Source: Lutraria lutraria (lineage: Eukaryota; Mollusca; Bivalvia; Venerida; Mactridae). Taken from it: a DNA stretch of 64,000 bases. Position 1 is the stretch's first letter; each line of letters starts with the position of its first letter. Made by a program: the position numbers and the translations under genes. Of the stretch, positions 45,602 through 58,148 are shown one piece after another. The notes under the pieces were generated by a model. The model searched no databases and had not been told where the DNA came from. It saw only the letters and a program-made list of their open reading frames with translations. The stretch spans positions 915,029 through 979,028 of the forward strand of contig OZ026843.1 of assembly GCA_964023205.1 (NCBI GenBank), given 5' to 3'.

Positions 45602-46594
45602 TAATACAAAAATGTAGTGTAAATCCCTCTGCCGAATGTAATAGGCAGGATAAGTGCACGTCGGGATTGTTAGTGAAAAACTGAACGACCTGATAATGAA
45701 TACAAAAATACAAAACTGTGCATAAAGATCGTCCCTAGAAGGAATGACTAGTTTCAGATTATAAAGGATAGAACCAGTCCAGATAATTCCTTCAAGTTAA
45801 ACTTCCAGCAAAAAGGGATGCGTAAAAGAATAGTATCTCCTAGAACCATGCCGAAACAGTCAAAAGGTCAAAGCTAGCAATGCTGGTGTGTAAAAGTATA
45901 GTATTTTATTACTAGTCAACTACCCCATTTGATTGAGCCACAAGTGTGTGTACCAGTCGTTGGTTCAAGCACCGACAGGCCCGACGCTGACAACCTTTGT
46001 CTCCAATCTGTTTCAATAGTGTTGGTTGCAGGTTACTAACAACCTAAACAAGGAGTTGGCGTGTACTTGCTAGAAACCAGGGAAATTATTGTGGATGTTA
46101 TATTTTCATTGCATTGTTAGTTGTCAATCCTACGGTTGGTAAACTTGAGATCTTTTAAAGTTTGTGACTCACCAAGTGAGGTAGACCGTAAACATTTCAC
46201 TAAGCGTCATTTATTTTTTAAAAGAGACAATGCTAGTCTGTTTGTTTTTCTATTATTTCAGTGTCCTCCAGTGTCAGTGAACTTGTCAGTAGAATAATGA
46301 CATCACCATTAAGGGAGAGCTTCTTTCAGAACTTTGTATACAATACAATTAGTTTACAAATGTATTTGCAATATTTCAAGCCTCCGACCCATAATACAAA
46401 CATGATATTTAACACTTTGGTGATGTATTTTTCATGTAATACTACATAAACAACATCAATCAAATAACCACAACATAATGAAATAGACAATAATATAAAT
46501 AGAGAAGATTGAGGAGTATTATTGCTTGCAAATATTTGTTATCATTTACAATAATTCAACATACTGTATTATCAAAAATTGATTTCAATTGTTT
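45602..46594. other. Unannotated stretch
   Basis: No gene supported. It abuts the truncated 5' end of the plus-strand LINE at about 46595. Confidence 0.4.
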
Positions 46595-46819
46595 GTTAAG
46601 GTATCCTTAATACTTCCAAAGAAATATGACAGACTTTGACAACTAACATCCAAATTCTTAACAATTTACTCCAAACATACTATAGAGAGCAAGACCTGAC
46701 ATTTATTGATAATACAAAGCACTTCATGTTCAATGACAAATCTGCTGACAGAACCCTCTATCGTGACGAAGTTCATCTGACTTGGAAAGGTGCAGCAGTA
46801 CTCACTAAACAAATAAAAG

Positions 46820-48900
46820 ACAAGAGGGCCATGATGGCCCTATAAATGCTCACCAGGAGAAAAGGTCATTTGGAGATTAACATTGTTGAAGTTTTCTATA
46901 CAAGTCTAAGTAAGATCAAGTGACCGATCTGGGCCGTTTTTTATCCCATGGCCATTATATGAACAGATTTAAAAGAGGTCCATTAGACAAAGCTACATAC
47001 CAAATATCTTAGCTCTAGGCCTTGTGGTTTCGGAGAAGAAGATTTTTAAAAATGTTCCTATATAAAATAGATTATACCCCAGGGCAGGGCTAATTTTGAC
47101 CCCGGGGCCATAATTTGAACAAACTTGGTAGAGGTCCACTAGACAATGCCACATACAAAATATCTAAGCTCTAGGCCTTGCGGTTTCGGAGAAGAAGATT
47201 TTTTAAATTTTCCTATATAAGTCTATATTAATCAAGTGACCCCCGGGGCGGGGCCAATTTTGACCCTAGGGCAATAATTTGAACAAACTTGGTAGAGGTC
47301 GACTAGACAATGCTACATACCAAATATCTTAGCTCTAGGCCTTGTGGTTTCGGAGAAGAAGATTTTTTAAATTTTCCTATATAAAATAGAATAAACCCCA
47401 GGGCAGAGCCAATTTTGACCCTAGGGCAATAATTTGAACAAACTTGGTAGAGGTCCACTAGATAATGCTACATACCAAATATCTTAGCTCTAGGCCTTGT
47501 GGTTTCGGAGAAGAAGATTTTTTAAATTTTCGTATATAAGTCTATATAAATCAAGTGACCCCCGGGGCGGGGCCAATTTTGACCCTAGGGCAATAATTTG
47601 AACAAACTTGGTAGAGGTCGACTAGACAATGCTACATACCAAATATCTTAGCTCTAGGCCTTGTGGTTTCGGAGAAGAAGATTTTTTAAATTTTCCTATA
47701 TAAGTCTATATAAATCAAGTGACCCCCGGGGCGGGGCCAATTTTGACCCTAGGGCAATTATTTGAACAAACTTGGTAGAGGTCCACTAGACAATGCTACA
47801 TACCAAATATCTTAGCTGTAGGCCTTGTGGTTTCGGAGAAGAAGATTTTTTAAATTTTCCTATATAAAAAAGAATAAACCCCAGGGCAGAGCCAATTTTG
47901 ACCCTAGGGCAATAATTTGAACAAACTTGGTAGAGGTCCACTAGATAATGCTACATACCAAATATCTTAGCTCTAGGCCTTGTGGTTTCGGAGAAAAAGA
48001 TTTTTTAAATTTTCCTATATAAGTCTATATAAATCAAGTGACCCCCGGGGCGGGGCCAATTTTGACCCTAGGGCAATAATTTGAACAAACTTGGTAGAGG
48101 TCCACTAGACAATGCTACATACCAAATATCTTAGCTCTAGGCCTTGTGGTTTCGGAGAAGAAGATTTTTTAAATTTTCCTATATAAAAAAGAATAAACCC
48201 CAGGGCAGAGCCAATTTTGACCCTAGGGCAATAATTTGAACAAACTTGGTAGAGGTCCACTAGATAATGCTACATACCAAATATCTTAGCTCTAGGCCTT
48301 GTGGTTTCGGAGAAGAAGATTTTTTAAATTTTCGTATATAAGTCTATATAAATCAAGTGACCCCCGGGGCGGGGCCAATTTTGACCCTAGGGCAATAATT
48401 TGAACAAACTTGGTAGAGGTCCACTAGACTATGTTACACACCAAATATCAAAGCTCTAGGCATTGTAGTTTTTGACAAGAAGATATTTTAAATTTCCTAT
48501 ATAAGTCTATGTAAAATCAAGTTACCCCCGGGGCGGAGCCAATTTTGACCCCAGGGTAATAATTTGAACAAACTTTGTAGAGTTCCATTAGACAATGCTA
48601 CATACCAAATATCTCAGCTCTAGGCCCTGTGGTTTCAGACGAGAAGATTTTTTAAGTTTTCTCTATTTGTTGCCATAGCAACCAGAATTTTTAATGAAAT
48701 TTAATTTTTTGAACAACTTTAAAAGGGGACCACCCAAGGATCATTCCAGCAAAGTTTGGTTGCAATCGGCATAGCGGTGTAGGAGGAGATGTTGTTTTAA
48801 GTAAACATGGACGCCACGAAATCGTAACGACATACGATGGACGCAGGGCGATCACAAAAGCTCACCCTGAGCACATTCGTGCTCTGGTGAGCTAAAAAAA
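46820..48900 (+). mobile_element. Tandem-core element with hairpin ends
   Basis: Starts CAAGAGGGCCATGATGGCCC, a palindrome, followed by GCTCACC. Core: about ten units of two lengths, anchors TTGAACAAACTTGGTAGAGG at 47115, 47279, 47434, 47598, 47762, 47917, 48081, 48236, 48400, and 48564 in variant form; steps 164,155,164,164,155,164,155,164,164. The 164-bp type has AAGTGACCCCCGGGGCGGGG, the 155-bp type ATAAACCCCAGGGCAGAG. The 3' end has AGCTCACC, GAGCAC-ATTC-GTGCTC and GGTGAGCT nested as one hairpin (48859-48893), then A7. Layout matches bivalve pearl-type elements, thought to be Helitron-related. Non-coding. Confidence 0.85.
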
Positions 48901-49660
48901 ACTCTACACAACAAGTACAACATATCACAAAATCAACAACCTGCTGTAAATTTTCATCGGTACTAGGACAAGAAATGGACCGAATATCAGCGTTATCCAC
49001 GACAACAATACAGAAGTTGAATACCACCATCAATGACACATCATTAGTGACTGACTGCCAAGAAACAACACAAGAAGCTCAATTAAAGATTCCTATACAA
49101 CTACAACATACAGAACATCAGGACTCAGTCATGCCTGAGACTATCTGTAAAAATGACTCACCTACTTCTAAAAATCAAACCGAAGATCATATCGACTCCA
49201 ATACATCAGTTCACACATTCTTCCATAAACAAGGACTTAATTTTTTTCACCTTAATATTCATTATTTGTGTCCAAAATTCGATGAACTGAAGATTCTTTT
49301 GTCTGATCATGAAGAAATAGATATATTATGTCTCTGTGAAACATTTTTAAATAAGCAACTTAATGATAATGAATTTCAATTGAATAATTACAACCTCTTT
49401 CGACGTGATAGACCAACTAATGGCGGAGGTCTTGTAACTTATGTCAGCTGCAAATATCAATGTGAACAGAGACTTGATCTGGACCGTGAACAAATAGAAG
49501 CAATATGGCTAGAAATTAAGGTATCTAAACAGAAACCATTCATTTTCGGATACATTTACAGACCACCGTCATCAAATAACATTTGGAATGATGAACTTGA
49601 AAAAATCCTGGAACAATTATATGGAGAAAACAAAGAAATTATCTTGTCTGGAGACTTTAA

Positions 49661-50040
49661 AGTCCCATAAACATATAAATGTATTGGTCGTAATAGTTTC
49701 TGTTTGTTCTATAACAGAGGAATCCAGTGTGTTTTCCTCCCGTGCATACTTTATAACAAGAAACAATGTTTCCGAAACCACTATCGTATTTTTTTTCAAT
49801 ATCATTGAAATAAATACTATTTATAGTACACACCGAGTTTTTCACAGTCATGCTATGCACACGTAGTAAAGTGGCGTCACGCGCTCTACATATTTCAAGT
49901 ATTCAAAAGCAAAAATCACAGTGAAATGAGTGTTTTCAGACGTAAAAGGGCTTGTTTCGTCGGTAATAATTATCTTGGGATAATATCAGCAATTAAATGT
50001 TTTTGCATATATTTTTCTGCAGCAAAAAGCTAATGGGGCT
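49661..50040 (-). mobile_element. TTAA-flanked MITE, copy 2, in LINE endonuclease
   Basis: 380 bp between TTAA at 49657-49660 and 50041-50044. Ends AGTCCCATAAAC and GCTAATGGGGCT. It interrupts the endonuclease between GDF and NYNIVN; removal with one TTAA restores the GDFNYN motif seen in LINE family 2, giving an exact empty site. Reverse orientation relative to copy 1. Confidence 0.9.
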
Positions 50041-50429
50041 TTAATTATAACATTGTGAACTCTGAAATTGTTAATTATTCATGGAAAAATATAACAGATG
50101 CATTTAATTTAAAACAACTAGTTGATAAACTCACCAGAGTAACTACTAATTCATCAACTATAATAGATCATATAATACACTAATACACCATGCAATATTG
50201 TTGATGTTCAAATACCTAAAGTAACTTTGAGTGATCACTACCCTGTTTGTTTCACGCGTAAAATGTCCTCTAATAGCAACAAAGGTCCGATTCATAACAT
50301 AATTACTTACAGAAATATGAACAAATTTAATGAAAATGACTTTCTGCAGTCAGTAGAAACCCAACCTTGGTCAGTTCTAGAAATATATGATGATCCTGAT
50401 GATACATTGGATTGTTTTATTGACCTAAC

Positions 50430-51620
50430 CAGGGTTCCCACGCAACCGGGAAAACCGGGAAAGTCCTGGAATTTTATTTCACCTGTTCCCGGCCGTGAAA
50501 ACACCGGGAATTTCAAGCAAAACGGTACGGTACGGGAAATATCCGGGAATTGAACGAAATGGTTTGGGCACGAATGTGCGTGTGTACTACGTCATCAAAT
50601 CTTGTACAGTAATGGCCGCCCAGTCATTTGTTTTTATTTCCTGGTTGAAAAATGTCGCGATTTTGTCGCTGTTCCTCGTTTTTGAGAAAAAAATATGCAC
50701 TTTATCTAAATTTCTACTGAAATGGCCAGAAATGGAAGACTTCAAGTAAGTCTCTCCACTAAATTGCTTGCTGTCAGTCAGTGCTCCAGGTAAGGGTCGT
50801 ACTTTGATAAATACGCCTTTTTGTGAACGTTTAGAGCTTTAATTATTTACAAAGTCTTGCTTTATCATTACGACCTAATTATCCACATTATATAATTAAA
50901 ACAAATACCAAGCCGTATTGGAATCATGTCCAAGTTGATTCATTAATTTGATTGTCTGAAGCCTAACGGATCTTTCCTGTCATTTTTAACCGCCGAAAAG
51001 ATGTAGACTGCCTGACTTTTGTCACCTGGCGCGTGAAATCCGATAATGTTCTGATATGTGGCAGTACCGTTATGAATTTCAATAAACCTTATCTGGAGCA
51101 CTGTTGCAATGAAAAAAATTAATATTCAAAGACTTGTAAATACTGAATTATACAAATTTCTTTTTAACTTAAGTTCAGAATATGTTACAATGATTTGTAG
51201 TGAGCACCATTTCATCAGCTTACTAAAAGTGATTTGATCCTGTTTAAAGAAATATTTTCTTGGAAATGTTCTTTGGTTAATGGGACCACCTGCATTCCAA
51301 GAGTTAGTGGTCTTCCATGAAAACCACTGGTCTCAGACCAGTGTTAGTGTTGAGCCCTGCTGCTATTGATCTATAGTGAGAAAATGTTCATAACAAGTGT
51401 AGCGTTCTATGGCCTCGTTAACATGTTGAAATCAACTGCAGCTGTATTCATTTCCAATCCACATGATGTGCCAGTTTATATGAACACCAACTTCAAGGTG
51501 TTCAATGATAAAATGGCGTCTAGATTAGTCGAAAAAAAGGTCCTTGAAAACTGTGAAAAAGGTCCTGGAAAGTCCTTGAAAAGTCCTTGAATTTTAAAAT
51601 GGAAAAAGTGTGGGAACCTT
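50430..51620. mobile_element. hAT-like element in LINE family 3
   Basis: Left end CAGGGTTCCCACGCAACC, right end GTGTGGGAACCTT; subterminal AAGGACTTTTCAAGGACTTT-type repeats appear inverted at the right (AAGTCCTTGAAAAGTCCTTG). It splits the LINE frame between FIDL and FTSTLNSYAPIK. CAGGGTTCCCAC-type ends fit hAT superfamily elements. No transposase; a plus-strand 84-codon frame ending at a GTAAGT site (50744) may be a first-exon remnant. No 8-bp duplication is discernible, so one border may be eroded. Confidence 0.7.
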
Positions 51621-54600
51621 TTCACAAGTACCCTAAATTCATATGCTCCAATCAAACAAAAACGTGTTAAGAGTGTTCATTTGCCCGACTGGCTTAATCC
51701 TGAAATTGCTGAGGGAATAAAGAAACGAGACAGTGCTAAGGTATCAAACGATACAGTCAAATACAAGTACTGGCGCAATAGATTAAAAATCTGTATATCC
51801 AATGCAAAAAAATCTTTTTATAATACAACAGTTAATGAAAATAAAAATAATCCCAAGAAACTTTGGAGAAATCTGAAAGATTTATCAGGAAAATCAACCA
51901 AGCACCAAACCAACTTTATAACAGACACAGCAGGCAGCCCAATTCAGGATCCACAAACAACAGCTGAAATTTTCAACAACTTTTTTACTAACATTTTCAA
52001 AATGGCGCCAAGCGAATGTTGCAACATAACACAAAGTGACAGAATTGCACTACAAGAATTTGTCACCAGTCAAACAAATGCATCTACACTGTTCGATATT
52101 CCATGCGTAACTCAAGTTTGTCACAAAAAAATGCAATCACTTGACACAAGTAAAGCAACGGGACTAGATGGATTGGGAGCTTAATTTCTTAAGATGAGTG
52201 CTGATATCATATCTAAACCTCTAACTTACATTTTCAACCAAAGTATTTCAAAATCCAGTTTTCCTCAACTCTTCAAGAAAGCAAAAGTTATCCAATCTTC
52301 AAGAAGGGGAGTAAATCTGATACAAACAATTACCGCCCTATCTCTATTCTCCCTATACTATCAAAAATCCTTGAAACTCATGTAAGTGATCATTTGAAAG
52401 TATACCTTGAAAACTACTCTCTCATTCACACGATCCAATCAGACTTTCACTCTAATCACTCCTGTGAAACTGCTTTAACTTCTGTTGTTGCCACATGGAT
52501 AGACGCCATAAATGATAATAAACTTGTTGGTACTGTGTTTATGGATCTATCAAAGGCATTTGACTTGATAAAGCATGCACTACTTTTTGATAAAATGCTA
52601 GAATACCGCATATCCAGTCCATCACTTCAGTGGTTTAAATCATATTTGTCAGATCGATCCCAACAAGTGTCTATCCAAGGGAAGCTTTCAACTTCTCTTG
52701 AAATAACAGCAGGAGTACCCAAGGATCTGTCCTTGGGCCTATACTATTCATTCTTTACATAAATGATCTACCTCTGCATGTAAAAAATTCTTCTATTGAT
52801 GTTTGCAGATGACACTACTGTAACTGCAATTGGTACATCCATTAATACTGTCTGTCACATTCTACAAACTAGCCTTGACTCAGTGGATGAATGGTGTCAA
52901 AGGAATTCAATGATACCAAATACTCAGAAGACTAAATCAATGATTATCTCACCTTCAAAATCTATCTACAAGGCACTTAATACAAGCAATCACCATAACC
53001 AGCTTTTACAAAATCAGAACATTGATTTTACTGAAGTCGAAAAGTTGTTAGGTGTCAATGTTGACCACAAGTTAAGCTGGACCATCCAAGTTAAAAACAT
53101 CCTTAAGAAATGTAATTCTCTGCTGTATCTACTTTTGAGAATAAAACAGTATCTTAGTATACACTTGCGAAAAATATTCTTCAATGCTTATATCTTGCCA
53201 CACCTTGATTATTGCTGCACTATCTGGGGCAATTACAGTGATGAATTATTAAATAAGTTACATAAATTTCAGAAATAGCTGCTAGAATAATTCTAGACAA
53301 GCCTTATGATGCACCAACTCCTACCTTATTCAATGATCTGAAATGGATGAAAATACAAGACTGTATCTTCTATAAAAAAGCCATTTTTGTCTACAAATCC
53401 TTAAATAATATATTTCCTGAGTACGTGTCTAACCTGTTTATCGAAACCAATAATGCATCCTTAAGATCTCACTCAAACAATACTCTCTACGTTCCAAAAC
53501 CTAGACTTGAATTCTGCAGAAAATCTCTAGCATACTCAGGTCCTAAAATCTGAAACAAAATACCACTAAACATACGTCAATCCAGTTCACTGAATACTTT
53601 CAAAAACACATACCTCACTTGGTTTTACTCTGGTGGACAAAATAATGTTTCTTAGTAAATAATGTCACATTCATTTATTATCATGTTACGTTGTGAATAT
53701 TGTCACATTATATGTTTCATGTCGGTTTTTGAAAAATGTCACATTTTTCTTCCATGCAAACATGTATTCCGAAATGTATTTCTTTTTCAGGATCATAATT
53801 TCTTATTCCATATATTCTTGTGAACATGTATTTGTGTTAATCATGCAACATAGAGGCTCTTTAAATAAAGTCATTATTATTATTAATCTTAATTCAAACG
53901 ATAGCTTTAAACACTTCGATAACAAATAATTTGAATTATCACTCATTATTTGAATAAACTGTCTCTGTGGATGTAAATTTTGCTTCCAATTTGCTTTAAA
54001 ATGAGATACTTTCAAGTCTGAATATTCAGGACATAGAACAAGAAAAAGAATTTTATCTTCGACAGTAAAAACATTCCTTTTAAGACAAAGTTTACAATCA
54101 TATAATGTCTTCCGGCCTCAATCATCAGTTTGTTTTTTCCGACTGAATTCTAATGACATACATTATGATAAATATTTTTCAGGTTCGAAAGCACTTTTAT
54201 ACAGTTTATATGTTTAAGTTTTGGATGAATTTTCTATAAACGAAAATGCATTTTGCAAACAATTGGCTTTTATTCTTTGCATAAACAACTGTAAAAACAA
54301 GGTTGAATTTCCAACATCGTTAGCTAGCCATACATAGCCGAACACATACTGGAATAGCAGTCTTTTTATTTTTGAAGCCACATTCGTCCAGCTTCATCAA
54401 GTTGGCATAACATCAAGTAATATTGACGAGGTTACCTATTATTTGGCATATATAACAATTTTATCCAGTACTTATCACATTTACTATAATAATTGTAGTA
54501 TAATGGTAATCTTCCTCATTCAGTAAGGGCCAATACATTACATACATTTTTATTTAAACAAGCAATTCTTTTGCAAAAGTTAATATGTACAATTTCAATT

Positions 54601-56189
54601 TGTTTGCAATACTCTAAGGTCAAAATATGGGAAATCATAGCATCAAACAATTTGAATGCTTCATGTTGTTTGAAATAACCAAAATGTTTTTGTAAATTGA
54701 ATATAGAATACAGTGCCTTTGTTGCCTGTAATGCTAAAATATCTTTAGTGTATTTCCAATTTAGCATTGATGTAAAGTAAACTCCAAGATATTTATGAAA
54801 TGGTACAACTTCCAAACGTTCACCTCTGTAGTACCAGATTTCATTGGTCTTAATATACCACCATTTATGAAGACAATAATGTTTGACTTATCTAAATTGA
54901 TTTGCATACCAGCATTTATTTTCCGTTGAAGGTTAATCACAGTATCAGCAATTTTGGAAACATCATCAGCAAACATACAAGCATGCAATTCATCGATAGA
55001 GAAACAAATATACATTGAACACAAAAATCATTTAAATAAGTGATTAAATCATTTATAAAAAGATTGAAAATGATCGGTGAACTAACACATCTTTGTTTTG
55101 TGCCTATACTACAATGAAAATAGTCAGTTAGTCCTTCTGTTGTCTTCACACAAGATTTTAAGTTTCTTTACATGGATTTGAATATAGTTAAAACATCCAT
55201 TAGGTTCAATTCGTTTTCGTTCCATACTGTCCCATAACCCAAGATGTGCGCAATTATCAAACGCCTTTAAGAAATCGACGTTAAACACATAGAATCGTCC
55301 ACGGCGTTTGCTTATATATTTCTGAATTATCGCGTTAAGACTAAATACATTGTCTGTTGTACTGTAGCCTCGTATAAATCCTGCTTGTGATTCACTGATA
55401 ACATTATCTGTCTCTGTCCAATTAGTAACACGTCTGCTGAGAATATTTTACTGATCATATTCACCAATGATATATCACGATAGTTGTTCGGGTTGTTTTT
55501 GTCACCTTTTTCTAGACGAATTATACTTATGAGTATTAGTTTATATTATATATATTTATATTTTATATGATAATTATTACCATGTGCTTGTGAACTATAC
55601 ATGCGAGAATTAATTCATTTGTCAAATACTCATGATTGTCATTATAATGTGCATTACCCATATCATGTAAATAATTTATACTCTCCTTAATGTATGATTG
55701 AATAAAATATACAGTCAATATCCTTTATGAAAAAAACAACTTCATACAAAAAACATAAACCAATATGCTTCTTGTAATTCATCTACCTATAACGTTTTGA
55801 TACAGTTTTTCTTGATAAATAGGAAAATTACGTGATATAAATATGGAATTAAAAAGATTTACTCAGTATGGTAGCGTTAAATGTAGAGTGGCTTTAAGCA
55901 TCTCCATACACAGTCCATCGTTTCCCGGTGCACACGAACTCCTCAATTGATTAGTACAATGAATTATCTCCCCTTCCGTAATAGGAGTTTCTAATTCCGT
56001 AGCATCTGTGTTTAATCGAAAATCGTTCAGAGCATTAGAATTTCTGTCGTTAACATATGTATTTTCTCTCCCAAACACAGTAGAAAAATATTTAAACCAG
56101 TCAGATTTTAATATATTCTCCTGTATTTGGCGATTCACGGTTGCTTCCATAACTTTATGCCAGAAGCCAGTAGGTTTATTTCGTGAGTT

Positions 56190-57100
56190 ATTTATTTATT
56201 TATTATTATTCATATTTTAACTATTTCTAAAACATGGTACATAGGAAATATATTACACAAAATGGGCATATCAAGTTACAGTGTTCAAACAAATATATAA
56301 CGAATATTATACAAATTGAGACTGTAAAATTATTAAAGGTAAATAATATCAGTAAAAATTGAAACCATGTCAAAAACGTTAAAATACATGGATAAAACAA
56401 AAAAGGAAGTAAATCTTTATTTCCATTGTGGTCCTTTATAAAATTAATGTTAATAACCAAGAAAACAACAACAAATTATATTAAAATTAAACAAGAGGGC
56501 CACATTGGCCCTTTATCGCTCACCTGAGAACAAAGGCCAATAATTAATGACCAGGTAATATAGTTTCCATCTCGTAAAACTCATTTTTACGTAGATTTTG
56601 AGATCAAAACCAAAAATGAAGCCGAGACATTGTGGCCATATACATTGTGAGCAAGTTTAATCACGATTCGTTAAGAGCTGCGGTTGCTAGAGTGTAAACA
56701 AACTAATTGTGGACATACGACGGACATTCAACGATTCTAAAATGAATCAGGTGAGCTAAGAAAAAGAAAATGAAAAACAAATTTATCTTATGAGATAATT
56801 ATTATCACAGAATAAAATTACTATCACAGAATTTACATCATTATCTAAGAATTATTGATATTTAAAATGTGTATAAAAACAATTTCAGACACTAGCAAGC
56901 AAATGGGCTTTGATGGTGGACTTAAACTGAGGGAGGTTCTTAACTTCTCTTATATGCTGAGGCATTTCATTCCAGAGGGAGCTACCTTGACAAGCAAATG
57001 ATCGTTTACCAAAACCCGTAACCTTGGGTAGACAGAATCACTGGAAGAATCAACTGACACTCTGAACCTAGTGGAATAGTTATGAGTTCGTCTCGCCTTT
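56190..57100 (-). mobile_element. 3' end of another LINE, inserted
   Basis: Minus strand: HNYSTRFRVSVDSSSDSVY, a one-base shift, then KVTGFGKRSFACQGSSLWNE and PQHIREVKNLPQFKSTIKAH with a stop, typical of the C terminus of CR1-like ORF2. The 3' UTR follows and ends in AATAATAATAAATAAATAAA (complement of 56190-56215), next to NNSRNKPTGFW of the host LINE. Its UTR was later hit by the tandem-core element at 56491-56759. Confidence 0.7.
56491..56759 (+). mobile_element. Short tandem-core element
   Basis: Complete small member: starts ACAAGAGGGCCACATTGGCC and ATCGCTCACCTGAG, has a single core unit (GAGCTGCGGTTGCTAGAGTG, then TGTAAACAAACTAATTGTGG) and ends ATCAGGTGAGCTAAG. Its 5' and 3' ends match the element at 60076. 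About 269 bp, so it shows the ends without a repeat array. Confidence 0.8.
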
Positions 57101-57350
57101 TCCGCTCTAGTTTTAATCGTTTTGCTTTACACAAATTTTTGAAAATATTTCGACTACTTCCGTAAGCTTTGAAGTCACTTTCACTATTCGGAATTCTGAA
57201 TGTCCGTAATTGTTTGTATTTGTTATGTTTTGCATTAGCACAGTCACTATCCCACCAGTTTGGCTGATTTTCATCATTCGATGAATAGATACGAGGATTT
57301 CACCTCATTTCCTCACCTGCTTTTTGGAGCAATGTATAATATATATAAAT

Positions 57351-58148
57351 TGTGTCGTTTATCTATGATATTGTCAGAATTTAATTCACTGTAGAAGACA
57401 AATAAATGTGTCAGATTTCAAAAGTACATGTAATTTAAAATGGTGTGGCATACTTTAAAAATCTGTATTTTTTAATGGAATTCTTCAATTTCTTGCTGAA
57501 TTACTTATGATCTTTGTTGTACCTACTGGAAAATAAATAACACTCAAGTTATTTATTTTTTACCAGTTCTTTGAAGCATGTATAGCATGACAATGCAGTA
57601 AAGTTATCAAAATTCAAGAAGCAGTGGCAATCACTTTATCAATTAAGCAGACAAATCAGAGCAAAAGCTACAGATGTCTGTTTAAGTTTAAGATTTGTTT
57701 ATTGTCTGTTTAAAATATACCCAAGTGGTTAATGTCCAGTTTTTTTATCAAAGCACATGTATTCACAAGTTTTAAATTATATTGAGTTTATTTCATTTCC
57801 ACTGAAATCATTGATCAGGGTGTCTACTTTTGGACATCAGCAATTTTTAAAATGGAATTTTAAATAACAAGACATTGATAATATTATTTATTTTTAACAA
57901 AATTAAATGAAATTATTTTTACAATGAATTGATATGCCAAATTGTTATAATTTATTCAGTTTTCATTCTAGACTTTTTAAAAATGTTATAACTAACACTG
58001 ACATGTTAAATTTGAAGTAGGTTTTATTTTACCCAGAATGATGTAGTACAAGATATTTAGAAATGTAGCACATAGTTTTTTTAATGATTAGCAAAAAATA
58101 AGTAAACGCATGGGATGTGGCTAAAGAGAGGCATTATGTAAATGTTTG
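57351..58148. other. Unannotated stretch
   Basis: AT-rich, no gene or repeat supported. Confidence 0.45.

Larger units (their letters stand above)
46595..53660 (+). pseudogene. LINE family 3 ORF: SGNH-esterase tail, endonuclease, RT
   Basis: Read through the inserts, the frame gives: LILPKKYDR and NIQILNNLLQTYY..FIDNTKHF..LYRDEVHLTWKGAAVL (end of an SGNH/GDSL-type esterase; DxxH motif at DEVH), a polar linker, AP endonuclease (FFHLNIHYLCPKFDEL, CETFLN, GGGLVTYV, IYRPPSSN, LSGDF, SDHYPVCF), a basic segment (PDWLNPEIAEGIKKRDSAKV), RT (NYRPISILP in a shifted frame, VFMDLSKAFD, GVPKDLSLG, FADDTTVTAI) and the C-terminal LPHLDYCCTIWG region. Lesions include a short duplication near 50170, a stop at 52183, and shifts near 52300, 52735 and 52790. 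SGNH domains are known in ORF1 of CR1-type elements; here esterase and endonuclease share one frame across 46819/48901. Confidence 0.78.
46595..53884 (+). mobile_element. LINE family 3 with three insertions
   Basis: A 5'-truncated non-LTR retrotransposon about 3.6 kb long once 46820-48900, 49661-50040 and 50430-51620 are set aside. It ends AATAAAGTCATTATTATTATT (53863-53884), an (ATT)n tail. The tail abuts the C-terminal coding end of the minus-strand LINE at 53885, so family 3 inserted into that element or the two ends met by truncation. Confidence 0.8.
53885..57350 (-). pseudogene. LINE family 1-related pseudogene, interrupted
   Basis: Minus-strand ORF2 remains read from 57350: LLQKAGEEMR, QPNWWDSDCANAKHNKYK, FKNLCKAKRLKLERKRR, then an insert (56190-57100), then NNSRNKPTGFWHKVMEATVN, DWFKYFSTVFG, APGNDGLCMEMLK, AGFIRGYSTTDNVFSLN, FYVFNVDFLKAFDN (motif A), CVSSPIIFNLFINDL, FADDVSKIAD (motif C), KYLGVYFTSMLNW, and a zinc knuckle CKLCLKRN..LCPEYSDL ending NYLLSKCLKLSF at 53885-53940. 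An AT-rich gap at 55530-55860 lacks coding and may be another insert. Many stops and shifts: old. Similar in style to the 8763 copy but clearly a different family member. Confidence 0.75.

Noticed and set aside
46820..48900. Firm Helitron call
   Set aside because: The 3' hairpin and CTAA fit, but the 5' end does not start with TC and no Rep/helicase is present; left as pearl-type, possibly Helitron-related.
49588..49866. Frames across the LINE/MITE junction
   Set aside because: They fuse LINE endonuclease codons to MITE sequence; not real proteins.
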